Positions 1 through 12,148 of a DNA stretch of 64,000 nucleotides are shown here, piece by piece (position 1 is the stretch's first letter; every line of letters starts with the position of its first letter). The position numbers were made by a program, and so were the translations under genes. The notes beneath the pieces are model-generated. The model ran no database searches. It saw only the letters and a program-made list of their open reading frames with translations, and was not told where the DNA came from. This DNA is from Venturia oleaginea (taxonomy: Eukaryota > Ascomycota > Dothideomycetes > Venturiales > Venturiaceae): positions 1 to 64,000 of the forward strand of contig JABMLP010000006.1 in NCBI GenBank assembly GCA_013176395.1, written 5' to 3'.

Positions 1-993
1 AGATGATACGGATAAACTGTTAGCAAACTTTCGTATCAGGTTGTAAGAGATTCATCAAATTAACCTCGAGTTAGGCATCAGAAACTTTGTTCGGAGTGTT
101 TCTGGAAGGGTTTTGCGGTCGATACTAGCAGGCTGAGCCCGTTAAGCCAAGGAAAAAGGGTAAGCAAATGACTACTATCATAGTTGGTAGGCACAGATCT
201 TGCCAATCCAAATTGTATTCATGCTAACTTTCTTATAGAGGAGAAACAAGAGGTGGACGTCAATGACCTACCATGGCGTGAAGGAGTTTCGGAAAAGTAG
301 ACATTCACCAAGGCCTTTCAGGCTGGAAAGATGGTGGGATATATGGTGAGAAAGCGGGCTGTGGACTAGGAGGAGTGGAAGGAGAATCAAGAAGACCTAG
401 AGCTTGGAGTAGGAGGATGTCGACGTGTCATTGTTGCAGAGACTATGGGTTATGGAATGAAAGCATGATTTTATTGTCGGACAAGTTGATCATGTCTACT
501 AGGAGTGCTAATAGGTAGTTGAATTGGTGAAACAAGGCAGAGAAGGGAATTGATTCGATGGTGCGTTCGCAAGGCTATGATGATGCAATTCCATAACTCG
601 TGCATAGCTTTGTGCAAACCAAAGTCGCGCTAACCGATACGCGTCAGCCTCTAAAAACCATCCTCCTGCTTCATCACCTTCCATCCGTCTTTCATTGCTG
701 GTAACCAGTTGTCTCTGTCTTGATATAGCTCTAATTGGACACGAATGATCATGGATGACTGCGGCCTATTACACAGGATTCTGCAAGCCTCCATTCCGGA
801 CGAGAATCCATCTCACGCTTTCCAATACCAGTACCATTTATTTCTTGTTTCTTTGAGCAGAAGAGGCTGATAAATGGCTATCTTTAGATGCTAGAACTTT
901 CGAGAAAGAGAACGATTTGCTAGCTATGCACACGTTGTTTTTGACGGCCACAGGATCAAGTGAGAAGCTATCTTTTTATGATATGGTGTGGAT
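1..993. other. No gene seen; probably old repeat remnants
   Basis: No open frame of convincing composition is present on either strand, and I recognise no transposon motif. The stretch lies next to a small palindrome and tandem repeats and is probably decayed accessory DNA, but that is inference only. Confidence 0.5.
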
Positions 994-1095
994 TTTAGAG
1001 CGCGGCTATAATCAAATATTTCACCGTCTCTATAAGGTTGATCAGAGGGAGAGGCAGAGAGACCATGGGATGTTTGATTGTAGCCGTGCTCTAAA
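994..1095. repeat. 102-bp imperfect palindrome (MITE-like hairpin)
   Basis: The left arm starting TTTAGAGCGCGGCTATAATC at 994 matches the reverse complement of the right arm ending at 1095. Pairing runs for about 40 bp per arm with roughly ten mismatches, mostly transitions, and includes the inner GTCTCT/AGAGAC pair. Only a short loop remains between the arms. It could be a miniature inverted-repeat element or a foldback remnant. No target-site duplication is obvious. Confidence 0.6.
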
Positions 1096-1750
1096 GTTTG
1101 CACGATTGCCATGAGAACACGTTTACTGGTAGTAATCACTTCGCCACATGTGCAGTGTTATCCAATATCCCAGTTGGCCACATGACCTTTTCTTTTTCTC
1201 CAGTCTATGATAGAAAGCTCACACTATTGCTATGCTGCTTCCCAATCTCACAAGGGCACTCGAAACACAGTCTACTTCATCATGCCTTCTTAAAAAAATA
1301 TTGGAGGTCTCTTACTTTACTGAAAATTCGATGCTCTCTGTCACCACTCCCGGAATTCATTCCCATTTTTCAAGACTATGGACGCTTCCCGGATCTAGGA
1401 AAAACAGCACACACAGCGAGAATTCAATTTTTGGAATTTACAGAAGTATCATCTAAGGATCATCAAAACACCTCTGCCAGTGGCCGCTCCGGCCTCTAGA
1501 GGCCATCGCGCGTCCCTCAGCGTCGATGAGATATCTCTAGAGTCGCCGTCGCGGCCACGGCAGAGCAAGCAGACGAATACATGAGCAAGCTACACGAACG
1601 ATGCGTCCACCAAAGACAACAGCAACCATCTAGTCACTATCTCCTGGCTAGTCCATCACCCCAAATGACACTGCAACGCTCCGAGTCGACGAGTCACTGC
1701 TAGAACGGCAATACCTTCAACACAACTCAAACACCAGACGCCCGGTGCGC
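1096..1750. other. No gene seen
   Basis: Open frames of 70-130 codons exist here but have no recognisable motif, poor composition and no partner exons. The start of the 350-bp tandem repeat lies at the right edge. Confidence 0.4.
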
Positions 1751-2510
1751 AACAATCGGCACCACACACCACTGCAACGACTAGACAACCTCTCCCAACG
1801 TCTTGGCAAACCGTCCTGCTACAAGCTGTTGCCCAGAGCCTTGAGCCTCTCCCCAAACTGTTGCCTCCCAGTTATGGCATTGGCAAGAGTAGGTGCGCGA
1901 CACAGTAAGTAGTAAGGACGCATAGAAGAAGCCTATTGGCGGCAAATCCCCTCCCTGTAAGCTAGCAGACGTAGCCTTGAGCCTCTCCCCAGACTGTTGC
2001 GTCCCAGTTATGGCATTGGCAAGAGTAGGTGCGCGATATAGCAAGCAGGGAGAGCGACTAGCAGCAGATAGGCTCCGACTATAAGACGACAGGTCTACAA
2101 CACAATCGGTGCGACACGATACGGCAGCTGCTAGAGAACCTCATCTACTATCGTCTCCGCAAACCGTCCTGCTGCAAGCTGATGTCCAGAGCCTTGAGCC
2201 TCTCCCAAACTGTCGCGTCCCAGTTATGGCATTGGCAAGAGTAGGTGCGCAACACAGTAAGCAGTAAGGACGTATAGAAGGAGCTTATTGGCGGCAAATC
2301 CCTCCCTACAAGCCAGCAGACGTAGCCTTGAGCCTCTCCCCAACTGTTGCGTCCCAGTTATGGCATTGGCAAGAGTAGGAGCGCGATATAGCAAGTAGGG
2401 AGAGGACTAGCAGCAGATAGGCTCCGACTATAAGACGGCAGGTCTATAGCACGATCGGCGCCATACAATACGGCAGCTACCAGACAGCCTCGTCCACGGG
2501 CATACCCGGA
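1751..2510. repeat. 350-bp tandem repeat, two copies plus part of a third
   Basis: The anchor AATCGG(C/T) recurs near 1754, 2104 and 2453, and CCGTCCTGCT recurs at 1811 and 2163, giving a period of about 350-352 bp. Each monomer contains an internal duplication starting AGCCTTGAGCCTCTCCC, at 1837/1973 in the first and 2189/2324 in the second, with an internal spacing of about 136 bp. The copies differ by scattered substitutions and single-base indels. The array lies about 1.1 kb upstream of the first LINE-like coding sequence and on the same side as its 5' end, so it could be a 5' monomer array of that element. That link is inference. Confidence 0.75.
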
Positions 2511-3600
2511 GTATCACACCCAAGCAGCGAAATCACGACTACGATGGTTACTATTGTCTCCAGCATCACACAACCAAGTACACCGCCGCATAGGAATCTG
2601 GTGCAAGGCAACTTTCACAAGCAGAAACATACTTAGGGAACCCATTGGCCTTGAGGGATAAGGCGAAACAGATAGACAAAGCTGAGCATTAGAGGGAGAC
2701 TGTAGGTAGAAGGATAGCGAAACACGAGGCATTGCCTCTTGAGTCTACATAGCACAGATATACTAGCAGAATAACCAGTATCTACAAGAGCCAGCGGGCA
2801 TTTGGAGATACTGGTTAAGGGAAAAGAGGGAGGACGGAGGGACAACTGGTCTTGTTTCAGTGAACGGGGCGAAGTGGGGCGCGGTGGATTATATAATCTA
2901 TCACGTGTCGGCTGTCTGATGAAGTCCTCTAACCGGACATAGCTGCCTGATTAAGCGGCTGCAACGAGTAGGATAAAATCAATCAATCAATCAAGCTTCC
3001 CGGATCTAATGAAATCAACGTACCATCCAGACGTATCTATTACAATTGCTTAGATCATGCGGGATACACGAAAGCCAAGTCTGGTGTCATTTTTTGGGCA
3101 AACTGAAGGCGGGAAATCTACAAGCTAAATCAGCTGGTGTTCGCGTGCTAGTGCTAGATGGTGAAGGTGGACCTCTTAGTTAGATGGAATCTACTTGACC
3201 AGTTATTATAGACAGTAATAGCAAGCACTAGAAATTCTGCGTCGTATAACGCGTAGATTCCTTCGAAGTCGCGTGGTGGTGGAGCGATACACAAAGGGCG
3301 ATCAACCAAGGCGAACACATCACAGCAGCCCCAGAACGACAACACGCACGACAGGCACCCAACCTAACTAATCAAACTCAAGATACTCGGTATTGCCTTG
3401 AGAATAAGAGATCCAGATGTCTCTAATAGAAGGACCAACTACGCCGTTGCAGGAAAGAAGTGCGCCAACTACGCCCCCTCCGATGGCAAAGCCAACCGGC
3501 CCAACGCTACGACAGTCAACTATAGCAAGCAAAGGCAGAACAGCAGCGATAATGGACGGCTCCCTGAACCAGCAGAAAGCGTACTGAGGTAGCCAAAGCA
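2511..3600. other. Non-coding stretch between tandem repeat and LINE ORF1
   Basis: No gene is supported. The stretch contains a CAAT-repeat run near 2976-2994 and may be the 5' untranslated part of the LINE that follows. No clear element boundary or target-site duplication is visible. Confidence 0.35.
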
Positions 3601-3615
3601 CCGAGGGCTAAATCA

Positions 3616-4762
3616 CAGCGTGCAGCGCAAATACCTGAAGACAACGGCGAGATACCGGTCAGAGAGATACTCCAAATTCTGGTACAGCTTCAAGGCGACG
3701 CAACAAGTAACAGAAAGGTTATCGAAGACCTGCGAAACACTCTCCAACAACGTGACGTAACATTCCAGAATGAGATGAAGGAGATGAAAGAGAACTCCTT
3801 CAGGAAACTAAGCAGCTCCGGGAGCAACTTGCCCAGGAAACCCAGCAGCTAAGAAAGGATATTTGTTTGATACAAGCTCAGCTATCGCGGGCAAACCCAC
3901 TAATCAGCTCACCAGCACAGTCGTACGTGTCTGTAGCTAGGACTAACTCACTTACTCTACCTGCTTCTATCAGTCAGCAAGCAAGTAATACAAACACCTC
4001 ATCGATCAGCAGACCCGGCCTAACTCTCAACTTCGCACGCGCTCACACACACATTGACCTCACAAACCCTATCGAGATAAAGAGAGAGTAAAGGATGCCA
4101 TTGCGGCAGGGCAAGCTACAAAGGACATACATGTTGCAGGAATCGAGAAATTGGCAGAGAAACAAAACTGGTCCGAGTTGTCCTCAAGTTAGAGGAGGAC
4201 GAGCAGGTAATACGGCAGAACCAGGAGCAATGGCTCAAATTCTTTTCTGGCGCGTCTGTTCAAGGCGAGAAGTGGTACCCCGTTAAGGTCGATCGCGTGG
4301 ACAAAATGGCTATACTGAACGAAGATCGAATCACGCTGAAAGCAGTCTGAAAGCGGATATGTCCGAGGAGAACAACGTCACCATTACAAAGATCTCTATG
4401 CTCAGCAAACCTGACCATACAAGAACTATTGCTCCATCCTGGTATACCTCAGCTCTAAGATAGAAGCTGACAGAGCGCTGAAACAGCTCGAGATTGGAGG
4501 AGAGTTGGCCCGGGTCAGCCCGTATGAGTATCGACCAAGACCGAGACGATGCTACCGATGCCAACAGTTTGGACACATGAGCACACGGTGCAACAATGAG
4601 CTGACGTGTGCTAACTGCGCGTGTATTGGGCACGAAGCGTAGGACTGTGTAGAGCAGCATCTCAAATGCCGCAACTGTGGAGACGCCCATCGAGCAACGG
4701 ACACAGGATGCCCTGAGTACAAGAAAGCGATGGAACAGACCCGAGCGCGCCATCTACGTTAG
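3616..4762 (+). pseudogene. LINE ORF1 (gag-like RNA-binding protein), broken
   Basis: Reading across several frames, the first part gives a glutamate/lysine-rich stretch likely to form a coiled coil (about 3660-3870), then a Ser/Pro/Thr-rich linker. Near 4550-4735 are three zinc-knuckle-like motifs: a clean C-x2-C-x4-H-x4-C, a second of the same form with a TAG stop inside it (about 4638), and a looser third beginning C-R-N-C-G-D-A-H. This layout matches ORF1 proteins of Tad/I LINEs, which coat the element RNA. Frames change at least three times, so no intact protein is made. Confidence 0.65.
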
Positions 4763-4784
4763 ATACAACCCGAGCGACAACAAG

Positions 4785-7700
4785 AGGACATTTCAACGTA
4801 ATTTCATATAACACAGGGAAGAGGAGAGAGACGCTACCTAGCCTACTTAACGACGAATCTATCAGAGATTTCGACGCGCTGCTAATACAAGAACCACACT
4901 GCTTCAAAGACAGACAGGGCAGGTAATGGCGGCACCAGCAACAACAACAAATTTATTCAGATTTCCCAACGTGCTCTAGAGACGACACATGGCCTATCCG
5001 ATCGAAGATCTGGGCCCGGAAACGCTCGACTACAAACAGATCCCGATTGCGTCTCCCGACATCACAGCAATCCTTATCAAACTCAAGGCAAAGTCATCTT
5101 TACAGCTTCAGTGTACGTGCCAGCAGGAGAAGCACACCGAGAGCGGGACAAGACCGCAGTGACAGAACGGCTTCAGTTACTAGAAGATGCAATCAAAGAT
5201 ACAGCTCAAGAGCTTGGACACGAGCCAGAACTTCTCATCACCGGAGATTTCAACCGACACGACCAGCTCTGGGGAGGCGAGCAAGTAGCAGAAACAAGGC
5301 AACAGGATGAAGCAGACGCCATCGTTGAGTATATGGCGGTATATCAACTCTCTAATCTTGTCCCCAGGGGAGAGGCCACATTCTACGGAACGCAAGTAAG
5401 CAGTACCATCGACCTCTTCCTCACCTCACCGGCTCTCACCGACATCTTGGTACGGTGTGGATTCCACGTCAACGAACACGGATCGGACCACCGGCCCATC
5501 AGTGCGACATTAGCTATGACGTGCGTGGAGGAGACCACAACACCCAGACGACTTTACAAAAATGCAGATTGGGAGCGCATCCGCCAGGAGGTAGAACACG
5601 CAAAGCAGCGGCAAGCAGTTGCCCCACCTGAAGAGAATGCAGAGGAAAACGTGGACGATATGCTGCAACGATTGATGGAAGTGGTAGTCCCTGTTATCGA
5701 GCAATACGTTCCTCTTGCAAAACCGTCGCCGTACCAAAAACCATGGTGAACACCATATCTGACCAACCTTCGCAAGGAATACACACACGTCAGAAGACAG
5801 CTATGCAGAGAAGTTAAGGCGAGCCGGTGGACGACCGAAACGAACGCTCTCACACACCAAACACTGCAGCGGCTCCGAACGGAAGCCAGAGAAGCTCAAA
5901 GCACGTACCATCGAGCAATCCGATCGGAAAGAAACACTCACTGGAAGGAATTCCTAGACGACGCTGAAAATGTATGGAAGGCCGCTAAGTATCTTGATCC
6001 AGAGAGTACCCCCTCTTTGCAAAGATTACAGAACTAGTGAGGCCAAACTCTGACGACACGACCGAAAGTAAAGAAGAGATTGGATCTATCCTGCTGCAAG
6101 CCTTCTTTTCCCCGGCGGCTGAGGTGATCGAGCCAGAACCAGCAGCAGAGCAGTGAGCAACACAACTCCCATCACTAGCACTAACAAAATACGAAATCGA
6201 AGAAGCGATCATGGGCATGAAAGCACACAAAGCACCAGGCCTAGACGGTCTACCCGCGGTTGTATGGAGACAGCTCTGGCCAGTCCTCCAAGACGAGATA
6301 ACGAGATTGTTTCAAGCGTGTATGACACAAGGCATCCTCCCAGCGCAGTGGAAATGCGCGCGAATCTACCACTTCGAAAGCCAGCAAAAGACGACTATAC
6401 ACAGCCAAACACGTATCGACCAATCTCGTTGCTAGCAACCCTAGGGAAAGCACTGGAGGCTGTGGTCGCTACCCGCATCTCCTACCTAGCTGAAGAACAC
6501 GGCCTCCTACCAGAGAATCATTTTGGAGCTCGGAAGCAACGTAGCACAGAACAGGCACTGCTGCTCCTCACCGACCGCATCAAACAGGCGCGAAGAAGGT
6601 GCCGAGTCCTTAGCCTGCTCAGTTTTGACGTCAAAGGAGCGTACAACGGGGTCAACAAAGAAGTACTCTTGGCCAGATTACAAAGACGACGTATTCGAGA
6701 GGAGCTTGTTCGTTGGATTGAGAACTTCTGCTCAGGCAGGAGAGCAAGCATTACAGTGAACGGGCAGAGCAGCGAGGAAGTAGATTTGCATTCCCCAGGG
6801 CTGCCTCAAGGCTCACCTCTATCCCAATACTCTACCTCTTCTTCAACGCTGACCTGGTAGAGAGAAAGATCAGCCGGCAATAAGGCGCAATTGCGTACGT
6901 GGATGACTACTCTGTTTGGGTCACCGGGCCAAATGCTGAGGAAAATACTCGGGTGCTTCAAGAGACAGTGATACCAAAAGCGGAGCAGTGGGAACGTCGT
7001 AGTGGAGCTACATTTGAGCCCAAAAAGACAGCCTTCATCCACTTCACACCAAGCGCAGAAAGACTGTCAACGACGCCAATTCAAATTGGAGGCTGCTCGG
7101 TGGTGCCAGGCTCCTCCGTCAAGCTTCTAGGCATTATTCTCGACCGAAAATTGAAGTGCCACCTACAGGCTGCCAGAGCAGCTACAAAGGGACACGATGC
7201 GGCGATCCGGCTGAAGAGACTGAGTGGTCTTCGTACGAAGCAGGCACGGCAGCTGTTTGAAGCGACAGTGGCGTCAGTTGTCGACTACGCATCATCAGTC
7301 TGGGCAACAGCGTTGAACGCCAAAGATACACGCTTGCTTGAACGACACCAAAGATGGGGGGCACAAGCCATTGTTGGATGTTTCCGAACTACAGCGCTAG
7401 ATATTGCGCAGTCGGAGGCATCGATCGGGACCTTCCAGCAACGACAGACAGGGAAATGGATAGGCTTGTGAGTTAAGCTAAACACACTACCTAAGCGCCA
7501 CCCATTGAGATCCAGTATAAAAGCAGTACATCAATCATTCAAGCTTCGCTCGTCACTTGGCCTGTTGGCAGACAGGTTTGCAGGAATTAATATGTCCCAG
7601 ATTGAGACAGTCACACCATTTGCAAAAGCACCGTGGATCGAGGGGCCCAGCATGATTATCGAAGAACGCGACGAAGCTGTAAAACCTACCACAACATAAG

Positions 7701-8646
7701 ACAGAGACGAAATCCACTGCTACACCGACGGCTCAGGTAGAAATGGCTTGCTAGGGACAGGTATGGTGTACATTCTACCAGACGAAAACAGGACTATACT
7801 CGAGCAGTACGCAACAACGGGATTGGCAGCAAACGGCAATGTATACGCGACAGAGCTGAAAGCAATCAGTACTGCTCTGAGCCAGCTGGCAGTATGGACA
7901 ATGATCCCGGCAGAAGGAAAACTCACCATCTTCTCGGACAATCAGAGTGCGCTGAAGAGTATCCGCAAGCCGAGACTGCAGTCAGGCCAGCATATCATCA
8001 AGGATATCTTGTCAGCTACGCAGCAATTACATCAAAAGGGTATTGCCGTGGTTCTTCGATGGATCCCGGCACACTCTGGCATCAAGGGCAACGAAGCGGC
8101 AGACAACATGGCCAAAAGAAGTACCAAAGCAGGAGCGCAGTCCCGTCAGAGATACGACTATGCTCAGCACTGATTAGGCAAGCAAAAAAGAGCTGTCAGC
8201 CAAGCAATAAACCACTGCGAGGAGGGAGATTCACCAAATCTATCGATGCTGCTATCCCTGGAAAACACACGCGCACCATCTATAACCAGCTATCCAAAAC
8301 AGAGGCCCAAACCCTAGCTCAATTACGGACGTCACATTGCCGACTGAACAAGTACCTGAACCGAATCGGAGCGGTGGAGTCGCCATTGTGCGAAGAATGC
8401 GGAGTCGTGGAAAGCGTGCAGCATTTCCTATTCGATTGCAAACGATGGAGCGAGCAACGACGGCTCTTAAGAGAAGCGACCGAACCAAGGAGCGACGTCT
8501 CCTATTTAGTAGGAGGCCGCTCAACACTTACAAACAGAAGAGGAGAGATGATTGATGGTCCAAAATGGACGCCAGATGTAGCAGCGGTGCGGGCGACAAT
8601 TGCGCTCGTAGACGCTACAAAACGATTCAGCCGAGAGACGGAATAG
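4785..8646 (+). pseudogene. LINE ORF2 (endonuclease, reverse transcriptase, RNase H), broken
   Basis: The endonuclease motif ITGDFNRHD lies near 5238-5264 and a SDHRP-type motif near 5482. The RT has the fingers motif with KAPGLDGLP near 6229-6255, YRPISLL near 6415, GLPQGSPLS near 6798-6825 and the catalytic Y-V-D-D near 6895. RNase H has the TDGSG box near 7726, an ATELKA box near 7850 and an IPAHSGIKGNEAAD box near 8065. A C-x2-C...H...C motif follows near 8390. Frame breaks occur near 4925, 5747, 6155, 6380, 6830-6885, 7471, 7698 and 8170. In living elements this protein nicks the target and copies the element RNA in place; this copy cannot. Confidence 0.85.
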
Positions 8647-8650
8647 TCTC

Positions 8651-9913
8651 TAACGAAACCAACTCCGAGCATGTGGACTCACTCATTAAGATAGTACCCA
8701 TGCAAGCAGCAATCCTAGATCCGACACCCCCTTTTACTAACCGCCAATCTCTGATCCTATCAGTCTATTGGTAGACGGTAAGTTGCGCCTTTCGTTTTTG
8801 TTGTTGTTTCCGGAGTTTTGGTCAATTTGAAAACAGAGTATGTTGGAAAGATACGTTATAAAATTTAAGGTTTGGGCTTGGAATGAAGGGAGGGTTGACA
8901 GTGGGATATAATGTATAATAGAGAGTCGGTAGTGTTCCCCCTGCCATACTGGCCCGACGGGTGTATTGAATTCATCCATCCATCCATGGTGGAGGTATAC
9001 GTGGAATTGTCGAATTGGAGATTCTTCCCGCCATTCAAGTCGCAATGGGTGTTCAGATATCTATTCAATATGTAAGACGCAAGCGGACATGAAGTCAGAA
9101 TGCGGCCTGCAGCTATATGTACTTCATCGCAGTTAGGACATGTCAACACAGTCGGCTTGGCAAAGGGAAGTGGATGCTGCCAATACACACGGTGCGTATT
9201 CTGGCTGCTACCCTTCAAAAGCTCGGGCTCCACGAGTGCAAATCCTCCGCTTCTCACCGCCATCTTCTTATTGGATCCGCGCAACTCACGCTGCTTCCTC
9301 ATTGGCTTACTCCATTCGCTTATTATATTGATAAAGCTTACTTTGTCCTCTTGTTGAATTTGCTCCACACGCTGGCACAACTAGCCACCGTCTCTTTCGC
9401 TGATCTCAAAACAGCAGGGATGGCTTGGGGCATTAGTGAATACAGAATCATCGCCGACTCAGCCGTGTATCATATGCATCCTTTCTTCATGCATCATTCG
9501 CCCAGCCCGTATACTTCCGGATTCTTGTTCGCATTCCCAAATCACCTCCGCAGAGATGCACGATGCCTCCCTGCTGTTTACCAGAGTAGGCAAGATCCTT
9601 TCTGGGTGAAGCCTCCGCCATGCTGAGCATACAATATCAATTTGCTTCTTCCTTACTACGATGTAGACTGTTGTCCTTGTAATCTATGCGCCATTCCGCG
9701 ATGGTACAAGATGAATCTGATTTCCTAATCTTCCCCGGCTGCTCACCGCAGTCTGTGTTACCTTGTCTCACTAGCGCGTTTCCTGTCCACCTCCATTGGG
9801 CCCGAATCGGTTTGCCAACGAACTCACCGCATGGAATCTTGCTTCCAGCCACATATCCAGGTTTTTTCTTTTGCAATTGAAAAGAAACGTTTGTACTTCT
9901 CACAAGCAACATC
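8651..9913. other. No supported gene
   Basis: A minus-strand frame (about 8865-9380) is open for 171 codons but begins only at a TTG and has no recognised domain. Overlapping plus-strand frames are equally unconvincing. Probably LINE 3' flank and relic sequence. Confidence 0.4.
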
Positions 9914-10399
9914 ATGATCAACAATAACGACGTGAGCTTTCTAGATCCTTTGGACGCCGCTATGTCGCACTCTTATTTCGAATCCATCACTCCCTCCACA
10001 AGAGAGTCGTTCACATCCTCTAGAGAAAGCTTCAGCTCGAACCGAAGCCTGCTTGATAACGCACAACTTCGAAGGACGACTACATCACACACATCAAATA
10101 GGTCTCCTCACAAACGGTCAACATCGACGATAACGACAATAACGGAAAACTCCAAAGATAGCGCGATTTTGAGTCAAGGCAAGAGGAAGAAGGTGAAGAC
10201 TTTCTTGAAGCGTATTGGAACTGGCATGCTGAAATCTTTGGCGTATTTCTTCCGATTCTGCCGTACGGGTCTATTTTTAATTGATTATAGACACCCCGGC
10301 GGCACTGGCATCGACTACGATTCTACGAGGAACATGGATAGGAGATCGAATGACCAGGTAATGGGGGATGTTTATGGTGTTCAATTGCTAGCATGGTGA
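9914..10399 (+). CDS. Hypothetical Ser/Thr-rich protein, uncertain
   Basis: An ATG opens a 161-codon frame. The first 90 residues are rich in Ser, Thr, Arg and Asn and look disordered. They are followed by a basic patch (GKRKKVKTFLKR) and a short hydrophobic stretch (about residues 108-124). A possible GTAATG donor follows the codon for Asp-Gln near 10358, so the last residues may be intronic and the gene may continue or be broken. I do not recognise the family. The surrounding DNA is transposon-rich, and a decayed gene is as likely as a live one. Confidence 0.3.
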   Translation: MINNNDVSFLDPLDAAMSHSYFESITPSTRESFTSSRESFSSNRSLLDNAQLRRTTTSHTSNRSPHKRSTSTITTITENSKDSAILSQGKRKKVKTFLKRIGTGMLKSLAYFFRFCRTGLFLIDYRHPGGTGIDYDSTRNMDRRSNDQVMGDVYGVQLLAW

Positions 10400-11367
10400 T
10401 GCGATTACATCAGTCTTGCCCGGGACTAGTCTCTCAATTGTTGCTGCCTCATCCACGAACCGCTGTCACGAAGACCCTACGAAACCTACTGTTTGTTAGA
10501 GATTGCTCTTCTGATGTTATTTGTTCTATATCCACTCTCTTTGTGCCTGGAAGACCTTGGTATGCTAGGGGTTGCCTGACTTTCTTCATGGGCAAATTGC
10601 GGTTTTGGCCCTGTTGAACTCTCCTTTCGATCTTTGGATGGTGTAGATGACTCTATCACTCTCGTACTTGACAGATCATTCGATCGTCGCATTATAGCCT
10701 TACCGGGTAAACATAATAGGTTTTCATGCCGCCGCTTTTGGTCTACTTTTCACAAGACAAATCTTTCGGGCTGACCCATTTGTTACCCTCGACGAATTTC
10801 TCTAGCGCATCGAAACGTTTATAGCCAAGGTAAGGTGTTTTTGGTTGGTAGCGCGAATTGAAATCTGGCAGGTTTACAACATCGGGCCATTCTCGTACAG
10901 AGTCCACATGGCACCTTATCGCTTCTCGCACCTAGTTGAAGCAATGTTCGAGATGAAACCCTCTTTCCGCTTGTCCAATCTCGGTGTCGACCGAGGTCGT
11001 GGAATTGTAAATCATGGCTCGAAACATTGCCTATTGTGCATCGTCAGCTGGTGTTTTGGGAAATTGTCGACTTCAAGTAAGATTGGCAATTCAAACAATG
11101 CAATTGGTAGAAGGCGCTAATCGAGTAGAACTGATCGCCCGCCTTGTCGCGGGATCAATATGGTACACCATACTTTGCTAGGTCATCGATTTTGATGAAT
11201 TTGTCCTTGCCCATTGTTTCCCTCTCTTCTATCCGTAGTGCATCGGAAACTATGCCGGGATCTGACTAAATCTTGTTCTCGGAGAAATACATAGGTGTTC
11301 CTACAAAGGGTACTAAGAAGCGTAAGTATCTAATTAAGCTGGGTGGTCATTGGGTATCTCACTTTAC
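10400..11367. other. No intact gene; possible gene relics
   Basis: A minus-strand fragment at about 10743-10931 encodes a natural-looking peptide ending in KDLSCEK, but a stop codon immediately precedes its first codon and no ATG fits. I read it as a relic at best. Confidence 0.35.
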
Positions 11368-11703
11368 TTATATGTATGAAGTGTTCGACCTCTCTTGTTG
11401 TTCTCTTCGTCTTGCCCCTATAGAAAATCCTGAAAGAAAATAGGCTGCCAATAATGCGAAGAGCAACACGGCCTTGAGACAAAGAACTAGTAAGTTGAAA
11501 CCGCGACTTGTTGCAACGCCCGTGTTGCTTGCGTCCGGATCTGAATAGTCTTGGCTTGCTACATGGTATATTGGATGATATATTCCTTTCTGGTCTACCA
11601 TTGGCATTGATTTAGGAGTGAGAGGTCTGCACGAAGTGTACTTGTTTATGACAGTGAGATCGGCAAGTGACCCAGTGGGAAGTATAGGATCGTCTACTTG
11701 CAC
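11368..11703 (-). pseudogene. ORF with one predicted membrane segment, no usable start
   Basis: The frame encodes about 111 residues with a strongly hydrophobic stretch rich in Leu/Ala/Val near its C-terminus (about residues 71-91), followed by a basic tail with an RRR-E-QQE run. The apparent start is GTG; the frame extends a few codons upstream to a stop without an ATG, and I found no convincing splice acceptor. It may be the last exon of a decayed single-pass membrane protein gene. The family is not recognised. Confidence 0.25.
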
Positions 11704-12012
11704 CTCGCTATCGATTTCATCTCGTTACTGTTGAATTGGCTTCATTCGGTAATGGAAACAAAGGAACTAAGGTAGACTAGGAAATAAAGACAGCGAGATA
11801 AGGGGGGGTAGTTCCTGTATTCTTATCTAAAGAAGAAGAGGGAGAGGGAGGCCCTCCCTCTTCTTAAGTACCGAGATACTTGGCACGTGATTGAAACCAC
11901 AGTTACGATCGCAAGCAGTGGATCATACTTGATAAGGCAAGTAACAACTTTGCGGGCAGATAGGAGGTTTTTGATTGATATTATCGAACGAAGATGTAGA
12001 AATGTACGGGGC

Positions 12013-12148
12013 ACGGTTATTTTAAGCCGTAGCCTCCTTCCGAGTTTAGCTCAACCGTGAATCAACCGTAACTTCATGGTTGATTGGTAGTTGGTTTACG
12101 CTTTAGCTAAACTCCCATCATAAATGGATCACGGATTAGAATAACCGT
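12013..12148. repeat. 136-bp multi-arm palindrome (MITE-like)
   Basis: The outer arms ACGGTTATTTTAAGCCGT (12013-12030) and ACGGATTAGAATAACCGT (12131-12148) are inverted copies with two mismatches. Inner arms GAGTTTAGCT (12042-12051) and AGCTAAACTC (12105-12114) are perfect inverted copies, and a third pair AATCAACC/GGTTGATT lies near the centre. The whole unit folds into one long hairpin. It looks like a miniature inverted-repeat element or foldback unit about 400 bp upstream of a small secreted-protein gene. Confidence 0.6.

Larger units (their letters stand above)
3600..8650 (+). mobile_element. Degenerate Tad/I-type LINE (non-LTR retrotransposon)
   Basis: This is a two-ORF non-LTR element on the plus strand, decayed by stops and frameshifts. 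The order is a nucleic-acid-binding ORF1 with CCHC knuckles (to about 4760), an apurinic endonuclease (about 4790-5530), a reverse transcriptase (about 6190-7470), RNase H (about 7700-8150) and a C-terminal Cys-His motif (about 8330-8450). An encoded RNase H after the RT is typical of the I and Tad1 clades, and Tad1-like elements are the usual fungal LINEs. Exact ends are not defined because I see no poly(A)-like tail or target-site duplication. Confidence 0.85.

Noticed and set aside
8865..9380. Minus-strand 171-codon open frame
   Set aside because: It starts at TTG, has no recognised domain and overlaps equally open frames on the other strand.
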